Under the pieces are notes generated by a model. It saw only the letters and a list, made by a program, of their open reading frames with translations. It searched no databases and had not been told where the DNA came from. From positions 1 to 7,367 of the forward strand of contig CALPVM020000110.1 of NCBI GenBank assembly GCA_943327015.2: 7,367 bases of DNA, read 5' to 3'. This document shows, piece after piece, positions 1 through 5,964 of this stretch. Each line of letters opens with the position of its first letter. Within the stretch, counting starts at the first letter, position 1. Made by a program: the position numbers and the translations under genes. The DNA is from Akkermansia muciniphila (GTDB lineage Bacteria; Pseudomonadota; Gammaproteobacteria; Burkholderiales; Burkholderiaceae_C).

Positions 1-590
1 CAAGCCCAATCTTTTCCACTTACAAGTCAAACATATTGGATAATTCAACATTGAGTGAGTTTAAACCATTTGTTACCTATGATAAGTCGATTATTAATAA
101 CGGCGCATTTAAGATAATGCCAGTTTTAGAGTTTAAATCTGAGATATTCCCTGCTGCTCCGGCTAATTCTACTAATGTATCATCTGGAGTTTCGCAGCAA
201 AATAAGATAGACGGTGTTGTGTCTGTTGAAGCCTCTGCACAAAATCGGCGTGCCGAACAAATCACTAGGCAACCAATCAAAAAAACCGATGCAAGCAGTT
301 CGAATGTGGATGTACCTGTTAAAAAAATGGATTCACCTAAAAAACGCTTTGAGGCAGAAGTTAAGCAGGCTGAGGTAGAGTTTTTAAAGGCTGAATCTGA
401 TGCCAAACAGGCAGAGGCTGAAGCAAAACTGGCCGCAATAGAGGCGCGTGAAGCAAAAACTTCTGAACAAAAGAGAGTTGCAGAGAAGAAAGCCGAAGAA
501 AAATCAATTGAGGCTTTAAATAAACGAGCAGATGCAGAAGCAAAAATCATAGGGCTAAAGCAAAGTCTTATGAAGCTTTTTAAAAATTAA
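1..590 (+). CDS. Unrecognised protein with long C-terminal charged coiled coil (probably 5'-partial)
   Basis: I do not recognise this gene. The reading frame is open to the left edge: 11 codons precede the first candidate start, TTG at 36, so it is probably the 3' end of a longer gene. If it starts at TTG 36 it has 184 residues; the first in-frame ATG is at 117. None of these has a good Shine-Dalgarno. Numbering from TTG 36, residues 1-40 are mixed hydrophobic and polar, about 40-100 are a Ser/Asn/Val/Gln-rich linker, and about 102-180 are an almost unbroken Ala/Glu/Lys helix with pieces such as QAEAEAKLAAIEAREAK, a strong coiled-coil candidate. The end is KLFKN. There is no signal peptide, membrane segment or Cys in the visible part. 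G+C is about 38% by hand count (227 of 590), against about 54% in the genes to the right, which suggests a different origin. A structural or TolA-like spacer role is possible, but composition alone cannot establish function. Confidence 0.55.
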   Translation, partial: SPIFSTYKSNILDNSTLSEFKPFVTYDKSIINNGAFKIMPVLEFKSEIFPAAPANSTNVSSGVSQQNKIDGVVSVEASAQNRRAEQITRQPIKKTDASSSNVDVPVKKMDSPKKRFEAEVKQAEVEFLKAESDAKQAEAEAKLAAIEAREAKTSEQKRVAEKKAEEKSIEALNKRADAEAKIIGLKQSLMKLFKN

Positions 591-712
591 GTGATCAAAC
601 AAGTGCAAAAACCTCGTATTAAAAGCAAGCTTCATCCCTGGCGAAATGGGTGTATTTCAAAGGTTCGTGTTTGCCCCCAACTATTTGGGTGATGTTGCGT
701 ACACTACCAACC

Positions 713-2827
713 ATGCCCACCATGCCACTCTCCACAACCGATGCCCCTGCAGAAGTCGGACGCACCGGCTCTTTTGTAACATTTGACGGCTCGCCTTTTG
801 AGCTGTATCAGCCTTATCCTCCTGCGGGTGACCAGCCGGAGGCCATAGCACAGTTGGTAGATGGTGTTAATAATGGCGAGGTTTTTCAAACCTTGCTGGG
901 TGTTACAGGCTCTGGCAAAACTTTTACCATGGCTAACGTCATAGCCCGTTTAGGGCGGCCAGCCATCGTGTTTGCGCCTAACAAAACCTTGGCTGCGCAG
1001 TTGTATAGCGAATTCCGCGAGTTTTTTCCTAAAAACGCGGTGGAATACTTTGTAAGCTACTACGATTATTACCAGCCCGAGGCGTATGTACCACAACGTG
1101 ACCTTTTTATAGAAAAAGATTCTGCCATCAACGAGCACATCGAACAAATGCGCTTGTCCTGCACTAAAAGCTTGATGGAGCGGCGTGATGTGGTGATTGT
1201 GGCCAGTGTGTCGGCTATTTATGGCATTGGACAGCCGGAGTCCTATCATCAGATGGTAATGACGCTGCGTACTGGCGACACTTTGGGCCAGCGCGACATG
1301 ATTGCACAACTCGTGCGCATGCAGTACCAGCGCAATGACATGGACTTTTCACGCGGGGCTTTTCGTGTGCGCGGTGACACTATTGACATTTTTCCTGCCG
1401 AGCACAGCGAAATGGCCATCCGGGTCGAGTTGTTTGACGATGAGATCGAGTCGTTGCAGTTGTTCGATCCGTTGACGGGTCGTATTCGCCAAAAAATTCC
1501 GCGATTTACGGTCTATCCCAGCAGCCATTATGTAACCCCGCGAGAGCAGGTGTTGGCGGCGGTGGAGTCGATCAAGCTCGAGCTTGAGGCTCGTGTTAAA
1601 GAGTTTGTGAGCCAAGGCAAGTTGGTCGAAGCGCAGCGCATAGAACAGCGTACCCGCTTTGACCTTGAGATGTTGAGCGAAGTAGGGCACTGCAAAGGCA
1701 TTGAAAACTATAGCCGGCACCTGAGCGGCGCTGCACCGGGCGCTCCACCAGCCACGCTCACCGACTATTTACCCAAAGACTCGGTGATGTTTTTGGATGA
1801 AAGTCATGTACTGATCGGGCAATTTGGCGGCATGTACAACGGCGACCGGGCGCGCAAAACCACCTTAGTAGAATATGGTTTTAGACTGCCTAGCGCGCTG
1901 GATAACCGGCCGTTGAAGTTTGAAGAGTTCGAGACCAAAATGCGCCAGGTGGTGCTGGTGTCTGCCACGCCCGGCCAGTGGGAAAAAGACCATGCCGGCC
2001 AAGTGGTCGAGCAATTGGTGCGCCCCACGGGTCTGGTAGACCCCGAGGTTGAAGTGCGCCCCGCAACGCATCAGGTGGATGATGTATTGCAAGAAATCCG
2101 AATCCGAACCGAGAAAGCTGAGCGGGTACTTATAACAACGCTCACCAAACGCATGGCTGAGCAGCTAACTGACTACTTAACCGAAAACGGTGTCAAAGTG
2201 CGCTATTTGCATAGTGATATTGATACCGTAGAACGGGTGGAAATTTTGCGCGATTTACGACTAGGGCTGTTTGATGTGCTGGTCGGAATTAATTTATTGC
2301 GCGAGGGGCTGGATATACCCGAGGTATCACTGGTGGCGATTCTAGATGCTGATAAGGAGGGATTTTTACGCTCAGAACGATCTTTGATTCAAACCATAGG
2401 TCGTGCAGCGCGTAATCTGCATGGTAGAGCCATATTGTATGCAGATAAAATTACTGACTCGATGTCGCGCGCCATAGGTGAAACCGAGCGCCGCCGTCAT
2501 AAGCAAGTTGCACATAACCTTGCACATGGCATTACACCGCGAAGTATCGTCAAACAAGTGCGTGATTTGATAGATGGTGTGTATAGCGAAAAGTCCGGTA
2601 AAGAAGCTGAGCGCTTAGAGCGCGAATCGATGCAGCGCGCAGAGATTGAAGCCATGAGTGAAAAGGATGTTTCGCGTGAAATCAAGCGACTTGAAAAACT
2701 CATGATGGAGCACGCTCGCAATCTGGAGTTTGAAAAAGCAGCCCGAGTGCGTGATCAACTGTCCATACTCAAAGAGCAAGCATTTGGAGCCCATGGTTCT
2801 GACAATGTAGTGGTTTTACGAGTATAA
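713..2827 (+). CDS. uvrB: UvrABC excinuclease subunit B (UvrB)
   Basis: UvrB is the DNA-damage verification subunit of bacterial nucleotide excision repair. It is loaded by UvrA, inserts a beta-hairpin between the strands using ATP, and recruits UvrC for dual incision. Counting from ATG 713 (704 residues), I see Walker A GVTGSGKT at 63-70, the damage-probing hairpin region YYDYYQPEAYVPQRD at 116-130, Walker B MFLDESH at 359-365, helicase motifs GINLLREGLDIPEV (525-538) and QTIGRAARN (560-568), and a C-terminal UVR domain at about 653-688 that contacts UvrC. No domain is missing or broken. The start is uncertain: in-frame GTG 650, TTG 671, ATG 692, 713 and 722 are all open. I chose 713 because it leaves a short variable tail of about 20 residues before the conserved core FVTFDGSPFELYQ, as in relatives I remember, but it has no clear Shine-Dalgarno. 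The gene appears to be transcribed separately from the isc operon that follows. Confidence 0.96.
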   Translation: MPTMPLSTTDAPAEVGRTGSFVTFDGSPFELYQPYPPAGDQPEAIAQLVDGVNNGEVFQTLLGVTGSGKTFTMANVIARLGRPAIVFAPNKTLAAQLYSEFREFFPKNAVEYFVSYYDYYQPEAYVPQRDLFIEKDSAINEHIEQMRLSCTKSLMERRDVVIVASVSAIYGIGQPESYHQMVMTLRTGDTLGQRDMIAQLVRMQYQRNDMDFSRGAFRVRGDTIDIFPAEHSEMAIRVELFDDEIESLQLFDPLTGRIRQKIPRFTVYPSSHYVTPREQVLAAVESIKLELEARVKEFVSQGKLVEAQRIEQRTRFDLEMLSEVGHCKGIENYSRHLSGAAPGAPPATLTDYLPKDSVMFLDESHVLIGQFGGMYNGDRARKTTLVEYGFRLPSALDNRPLKFEEFETKMRQVVLVSATPGQWEKDHAGQVVEQLVRPTGLVDPEVEVRPATHQVDDVLQEIRIRTEKAERVLITTLTKRMAEQLTDYLTENGVKVRYLHSDIDTVERVEILRDLRLGLFDVLVGINLLREGLDIPEVSLVAILDADKEGFLRSERSLIQTIGRAARNLHGRAILYADKITDSMSRAIGETERRRHKQVAHNLAHGITPRSIVKQVRDLIDGVYSEKSGKEAERLERESMQRAEIEAMSEKDVSREIKRLEKLMMEHARNLEFEKAARVRDQLSILKEQAFGAHGSDNVVVLRV

Positions 2828-2839
2828 AAAACCTTGGTC

Positions 2840-2867
2840 GACCAGAAAGTGACTGACTGGTCTTTAT
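2840..2867 (+). terminator. Probable weak rho-independent terminator after uvrB
   Basis: Thirteen bases past the uvrB stop, GACCAG (2840-2845) can pair with CTGGTC (2857-2862) across an 11-base loop, followed by TTTATA. The stem is only 6 bp and the T run is short, so termination would be modest. It lies between uvrB and the IscR operators, where a terminator would separate the two transcription units. The left arm also belongs to a 10-base palindrome TGGTCGACCA (2835-2844), so the inverted repeat could have another role. Confidence 0.4.
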
Positions 2868-2890
2868 ACCCAAGTAAATCACTGGGAAAT
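2866..2890 (+). promoter_or_regulatory. Upstream IscR type-1-like operator (weaker site)
   Basis: This 25-base stretch starts ATACCCAAGT and ends ACTGGGAAAT. Against the type 1 IscR consensus known from E. coli (left half ATASYYGACT, centre RWWWY, right half AGTCRRSTAT) I count 19 of 25 positions. The misses are at positions 7, 9, 17, 19, 22 and 23. It sits 5 bases upstream of a better site, giving a centre-to-centre distance of 30 bases, about three helical turns. That would place both dimers on the same face of the DNA. By analogy with the paired sites at the E. coli iscR promoter, it should bind holo-IscR, probably with lower affinity. Confidence 0.5.
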
Positions 2891-2891
2891 A

Positions 2892-2900
2892 TGCTATACT
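2892..2900 (+). promoter_or_regulatory. Extended -10 element of the isc operon promoter
   Basis: TGC followed by TATACT (hexamer 2895-2900) is an extended -10 motif with a five-of-six match to TATAAT. The place for a -35 element about 17 bases upstream (around 2872-2877) is AAGTAA, a poor match, which is usual when the TGn extension is present. Transcription would start near 2907, about 35 bases before the iscR ATG. The hexamer overlaps the left end of the downstream IscR operator, so bound IscR would block RNA polymerase. Confidence 0.6.
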
Positions 2901-2920
2901 TGAGCATATTAGTAGGGTAT
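2896..2920 (+). promoter_or_regulatory. IscR type 1 operator at the isc promoter
   Basis: The 25-base element begins ATACTTGAGC and ends AGTAGGGTAT. It matches the E. coli type 1 IscR consensus (ATASYYGACT, RWWWY, AGTCRRSTAT) at 22 of 25 positions, missing only at 9, 10 and 19. It overlaps the -10 hexamer and the likely transcription start of iscR. This is the position expected for autorepression: [2Fe-2S]-IscR binds when clusters are abundant, and loss of the cluster during iron limitation or oxidative stress relieves repression of the whole operon. Confidence 0.8.
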
Positions 2921-2928
2921 TAGCAACC

Positions 2929-2935
2929 AAAGGAG
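2929..2935 (+). promoter_or_regulatory. Ribosome binding site of iscR
   Basis: AAAGGAG lies 6 bases before the ATG at 2942, a near-ideal Shine-Dalgarno sequence and spacing. It is among the strongest in the window and fixes the iscR start. Confidence 0.85.
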
Positions 2936-2941
2936 TTCGCC

Positions 2942-3478
2942 ATGCGTCTTACCACAAAAGGCCGTTTTGCAGTAACGGCCATGATTGATTTGGGTCTGCG
3001 CCAAAGTAATGGTCCTGTAACTTTGGCGGCAATTTGTCAGCGTCAGCAAATATCTTTGTCGTACCTTGAGCAGCTTTTTGGTAAATTGCGTAGAAATGAC
3101 CTTGTAGAGTCAACCCGAGGCCCAGGCGGTGGATATACCTTGGCAAGAAAAGCATCTGACATTACGGTTGCAGACATTATTTTATCCGTAGATGAGCCAT
3201 TAGACGCCACCCAGTGCAGTGGTAAGGAAAATTGCCATGGTGAGGGTGAGCGCTGCATGACGCACGACCTCTGGGCTTCTTTGAACGAGCGCATGGTCGA
3301 GTTTTTAAGTTCTGTTTCCCTGCAAAAACTGGTAGATGACCAAATTTCCAAAGGTTTTCAGGTCGAAGAAGTTATTTCAATCAAGCGCGCCATATCGGCT
3401 ATGCCTGTGGTCAGGCCGGTTCGTGTAAATGCCCCTAATTCGGTGTTTGCACTTGGCAATGCTTTTTCTAAAGGTTAA
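2942..3478 (+). CDS. iscR: Fe-S cluster-sensing transcriptional regulator IscR (Rrf2 family)
   Basis: IscR carries a [2Fe-2S] cluster and represses the isc operon when the cluster is present. In E. coli the apo form also regulates other genes through type 2 sites. The protein has 178 residues (E. coli 162). The N-terminal winged helix-turn-helix spans about 1-80, with the family signatures MRLTTKGRFAVTAM, ISLSYLEQLFGKLR (recognition helix with Glu43, which sets site choice in E. coli) and RGPGGGYTL in the wing. Cluster ligands are Cys92, Cys98, Cys105 and His108. The Cys98-Cys105 spacing is six residues against five in E. coli. A dimerisation helix follows (about 108-125), then a C-terminal tail ending NSVFALGNAFSKG, about 16 residues longer than in E. 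coli. It is the first gene of the operon, behind its own operators, and only 8 bases separate it from iscS. The start is set by AAAGGAG at 2929-2935. Confidence 0.96.
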   Translation: MRLTTKGRFAVTAMIDLGLRQSNGPVTLAAICQRQQISLSYLEQLFGKLRRNDLVESTRGPGGGYTLARKASDITVADIILSVDEPLDATQCSGKENCHGEGERCMTHDLWASLNERMVEFLSSVSLQKLVDDQISKGFQVEEVISIKRAISAMPVVRPVRVNAPNSVFALGNAFSKG

Positions 3479-3486
3479 GCAACGTT

Positions 3487-4707
3487 ATGGAAACTACCCC
3501 ACACTTTCCTATTTACATGGACTACAGTGCCACCAACCCGTGCGACGAGCGGGTGGTAGATGCCATGGTGCCATGGTTGCGTGCTCACTTTGGTAACCCC
3601 GCCTCGCGCAGCCATGCCTGGGGTTGGGAAGCTGAAGCCGCTGTAGAAAAAGCGCGCGAACAGGTTGCCGATTTGATTGGTGCTGACCCGCGCGAGATAG
3701 TGTGGACATCGGGTGCTACAGAGTCTAACAATCTGGCGCTTAAAGGTGCGGCACACTTTTACAAAAGCCGTGGCAAACACATTATTACCGTCAAAACCGA
3801 GCACAAAGCGGTGCTGGACACCTGCCGCGAGCTCGAGCGTCAAGGCTTTGAAGTGACTTACCTCGACGTTCAAGATGACGGCTTGGTTAATTTAGATGCT
3901 TTTAAAGCAGCTATACGTCCGGACACCATTCTTGCCAGCGTTATGTTCGTTAACAACGAAATTGGCGTGATTCAAGACATTGCTGCTATTGGTGCGGTGT
4001 GCCGCGAAAAAGGCATTATTTTCCATTCTGATGCTGCGCAGGCTACCGGTCGCGTGGACTTTGATTTGTCTTCCATGCCGGTTGATTTGATGAGCTTAAC
4101 CGCCCACAAAACCTATGGACCCAAAGGGGTTGGTGCTTTGTTTGTACGCAGAAAACCGCGTGTGCGTCTAGAGGCGCAAATGCACGGCGGTGGCCATGAG
4201 CGCGGTATGCGCAGCGGCACTTTGGCAACCCACCAAATTGTAGGTATGGGTATGGCCTACGCTATTGCTAAAGCCGAAATGGGCGCCGAAAACGAGCGCA
4301 TCCGTGCCTTGCATAATCGCATGTTAGATGGTTTAAAAGGCGTAGAGCAGGTGTTTATCAATGGTAACGTTGAGCAACGCGTGCCGCATAACCTGAACAT
4401 GAGCTTTAATTATGTAGAGGGCGAATCGTTGATCATGGGCATCAAAGGTTTGGCAGTGAGTAGTGGTTCTGCCTGTACCTCGGCCAGCTTGGAGCCTAGT
4501 TATGTGCTGCGTGCTTTAGGACGTAGTGACGAGTTAGCCCATAGCAGTTTGCGTATGACCATTGGCCGTTGGACCACTGAGGCCGATATTGATTACGCAG
4601 TCAATACCATTAAAGAAAACGTAGCCCGTTTGCGCGAACTCAGCCCCTTGTGGGAAATGTACCAGGATGGTGTTGATATTTCTACCATCCAATGGAGCGC
4701 CCATTAA
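3487..4707 (+). CDS. iscS: Cysteine desulfurase IscS
   Basis: IscS is a pyridoxal-phosphate enzyme that converts L-cysteine to alanine and holds the sulfur as a persulfide, which it passes to IscU and to other acceptors such as tRNA thiolation enzymes. The protein has 406 residues, the usual length (E. coli 404). PLP-binding Lys208 lies in SLTAHKTYGPKG, with His106 (KTEHKA), Asp182 and Gln185 (SDAAQATG) around the cofactor. The catalytic Cys330 is in the mobile loop SSGSACTSASLEPS, the pattern of group I desulfurases. The C-terminal tail PLWEMYQDGVDISTIQW, which docks IscU in E. coli, is present. A small oddity is ATNPCDERV near residue 15-23, where E. coli has ATTPVDPRV. The start ATG 3487 is 8 bases after the iscR stop; the nearest Shine-Dalgarno, AAGG at 3471-3474, is somewhat far (12 bases), so translation may depend partly on coupling to iscR. 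Confidence 0.97.
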   Translation: METTPHFPIYMDYSATNPCDERVVDAMVPWLRAHFGNPASRSHAWGWEAEAAVEKAREQVADLIGADPREIVWTSGATESNNLALKGAAHFYKSRGKHIITVKTEHKAVLDTCRELERQGFEVTYLDVQDDGLVNLDAFKAAIRPDTILASVMFVNNEIGVIQDIAAIGAVCREKGIIFHSDAAQATGRVDFDLSSMPVDLMSLTAHKTYGPKGVGALFVRRKPRVRLEAQMHGGGHERGMRSGTLATHQIVGMGMAYAIAKAEMGAENERIRALHNRMLDGLKGVEQVFINGNVEQRVPHNLNMSFNYVEGESLIMGIKGLAVSSGSACTSASLEPSYVLRALGRSDELAHSSLRMTIGRWTTEADIDYAVNTIKENVARLRELSPLWEMYQDGVDISTIQWSAH

Positions 4708-4716
4708 GTTGAATTG

Positions 4717-4723
4717 AAAAGGA
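4717..4723 (+). promoter_or_regulatory. Ribosome binding site of iscU
   Basis: AAAAGGA ends 6 bases before the iscU ATG at 4730. It is the strongest internal ribosome binding site of the operon, which fits the need for abundant scaffold protein. Confidence 0.75.
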
Positions 4724-4729
4724 ATCATC

Positions 4730-5116
4730 ATGGCATATTCTGAAAAAGTGGTAGACCACTACGAAAACCCCCGTAACGTCGGTTCTTTTGACAAAGGCGA
4801 CGATACTGTGGGCACCGGCATGGTCGGTGCACCTGCTTGCGGCGACGTGATGAAACTGCAAATCAAGGTCAATGCCCAAACCGGCGTTATTGAAGACGCT
4901 CGCTTTAAAACCTATGGTTGTGGCTCCGCCATTGCATCGAGCTCTTTGGTTACCGAATGGGTTAAAGGCAAAACCCTTGACGAAGCGGCAGCGCTTAAAA
5001 ATAGCCAGATTGCTGAAGAACTTGCTTTGCCACCGGTCAAAATTCACTGCTCCATTTTGGCGGAAGACGCCATAAAGGCCGCTGTGGATGACTATAAAAA
5101 GAAACACCTGAACTAA
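4730..5116 (+). CDS. iscU: Fe-S cluster assembly scaffold IscU
   Basis: IscU is the scaffold on which [2Fe-2S] and then [4Fe-4S] clusters are built from iron and IscS-derived sulfur, before transfer to target proteins. The protein has 128 residues, the same as E. coli IscU. Cluster ligands are Cys37 (GAPACGD), Cys64 (YGCGSA) and Cys107 (KIHCSIL), with Asp39 and His106, all conserved. The motif LPPVK at 100-104 is the peptide that HscA binds, and the HscB-HscA pair encoded further along the operon acts on it. It has its own strong Shine-Dalgarno 22 bases after iscS, and its stop codon is separated by one base from the iscA start. Intact motifs make the assignment secure against the NifU or SufU relatives; it has neither the NifU C-terminal domains nor the SufU insertion. 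Confidence 0.98.
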   Translation: MAYSEKVVDHYENPRNVGSFDKGDDTVGTGMVGAPACGDVMKLQIKVNAQTGVIEDARFKTYGCGSAIASSSLVTEWVKGKTLDEAAALKNSQIAEELALPPVKIHCSILAEDAIKAAVDDYKKKHLN

Positions 5117-5117
5117 T

Positions 5118-5441
5118 ATGGCTGTTACCCTTACCGAAGCTGCAGCCCGCCACGTAAACCGCTACATCACCAAGCGGGGCAAGGGTGTGGGGGTGCGCTT
5201 GGGTGTTAAAACCACGGGCTGCTCTGGCTTGGCTTACCAACTGGAGTATGTGGACGAGTTAACACCCGAGGACGTGGTGTTTGAAGGCCATGGGGTCAAG
5301 GTTATGGTCGATCCTAAAAGCTTGGCTTATATCGATGGCACCCAGCTGGACTTTGTGCGTGAAGGCCTGAACGAAGGCTTTCGTTTTAATAACCCCAATG
5401 AACGGGACAAGTGCGGCTGTGGCGAGTCGTTCCGGGTGTGA
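5118..5441 (+). CDS. iscA: A-type Fe-S carrier protein IscA
   Basis: IscA is a small A-type carrier that binds iron or an Fe-S cluster and helps deliver or mature clusters, mainly [4Fe-4S], for target enzymes. It has 107 residues, the same length as E. coli IscA. The three ligand cysteines are at the family positions: Cys35 in KTTGCSGLAY, and Cys99 and Cys101 in the C-terminal DKCGCGESF. The ATG follows the iscU stop after a single base (TAA T ATG) and has no strong Shine-Dalgarno of its own, so translation is probably coupled to iscU. The gene ends in a 4-base overlap with hscB. ErpA and SufA share the same fold and cysteines, but position in the operon between iscU and hscB points to IscA. 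Confidence 0.97.
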   Translation: MAVTLTEAAARHVNRYITKRGKGVGVRLGVKTTGCSGLAYQLEYVDELTPEDVVFEGHGVKVMVDPKSLAYIDGTQLDFVREGLNEGFRFNNPNERDKCGCGESFRV

Positions 5442-5953
5442 ATCTCCAATCCAACGACTTTGAGCTGTTTGGCTTACCTCGCCAATTTGAGCAGGAGCGC
5501 ACTGCGCTCGACGAACGCTGGAAAGCCCTGCAGCGCGAAGCCCATCCCGACAAATTTGCGGCACAGGGCGATGCAGCGCAGCGCTTGGCTATGCAGTGGT
5601 CGGTACGCATCAATGAAGCGTACCAGCGTCTAAAAGACCCCCTCAAGCGCGCAGCCTACCAGTGTGAGCTAGCTGGTTTTTCTATTCAAGCTCATAGCAA
5701 CACATCCATGCCTGCCGTTTTTTTGATGCAGCAAATGGAGTGGCGCGAAGCACTTGAAGAAGCGTCTTCTTTGACTCAGCTTGAACAATTGCACCAAGAT
5801 GTGTTAGCGGCTAAAAAACAAATGTGGCAACAATGTGCAGATGCATTAGACCAACAACAAAATCCTGAGGCAGCAGTGCCCTTGGTACGCGCTTGGATGT
5901 TTGTAGATAAGTTTGCTACAGAACTTAACAACCGCATGGACGATCTCGCTTAA
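5438..5953 (+). CDS. hscB: J-domain co-chaperone HscB (Hsc20)
   Basis: HscB is the dedicated J-protein partner of HscA. It binds IscU, brings it to HscA and stimulates ATP hydrolysis so that the cluster can be released. From GTG 5438 the protein has 171 residues, the same as E. coli HscB. The N-terminal J domain (about 7-76) contains the essential HPD at 36-38, in a context (EAHPDKF) typical of Hsc20. The C-terminal three-helix IscU-binding domain follows, with hydrophobic contacts in PAVFLMQQMEWRE (92-104) and in RAWMFVDKF (151-159). The frame is open upstream to GTG 5411, but that would add nine residues inside iscA and depart from the family length. The chosen GTG shares bases with the iscA stop (GTGA, 4-base overlap), a classic coupling arrangement. 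A weak GAG at 5424-5426 is the only Shine-Dalgarno. Confidence 0.95.
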   Translation: MNLQSNDFELFGLPRQFEQERTALDERWKALQREAHPDKFAAQGDAAQRLAMQWSVRINEAYQRLKDPLKRAAYQCELAGFSIQAHSNTSMPAVFLMQQMEWREALEEASSLTQLEQLHQDVLAAKKQMWQQCADALDQQQNPEAAVPLVRAWMFVDKFATELNNRMDDLA

Positions 5954-5964
5954 CGCATTGCACT

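Noticed and set aside
77..550. 157-codon open frame on the - strand opposite the coiled-coil gene
   Set aside because: Its Ala/Ser/Phe-rich content is the mirror of Lys/Glu/Ala codons on the other strand. It has no recognisable domain, and the + strand frame has a coherent coiled coil running to its stop.
571..634. Inverted repeat TGAAGCTT / AAGCTTCA as a terminator of the left-edge gene
   Set aside because: The arms are 48 bases apart, the core AAGCTT is itself a palindrome so the match is partly trivial, and no T run follows the right arm.
3475..3873. 132-codon open frame on the - strand within iscS, and a similar 141-codon one opposite iscU (4682-5107)
   Set aside because: Both lie wholly opposite strongly conserved isc genes with intact family motifs, and neither product resembles a known protein.
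5411..5437. Upstream GTG start for hscB at 5411
   Set aside because: It would add nine residues encoded inside the iscA C-terminus. GTG 5438 gives the exact 171-residue family length and overlaps the iscA stop as GTGA.
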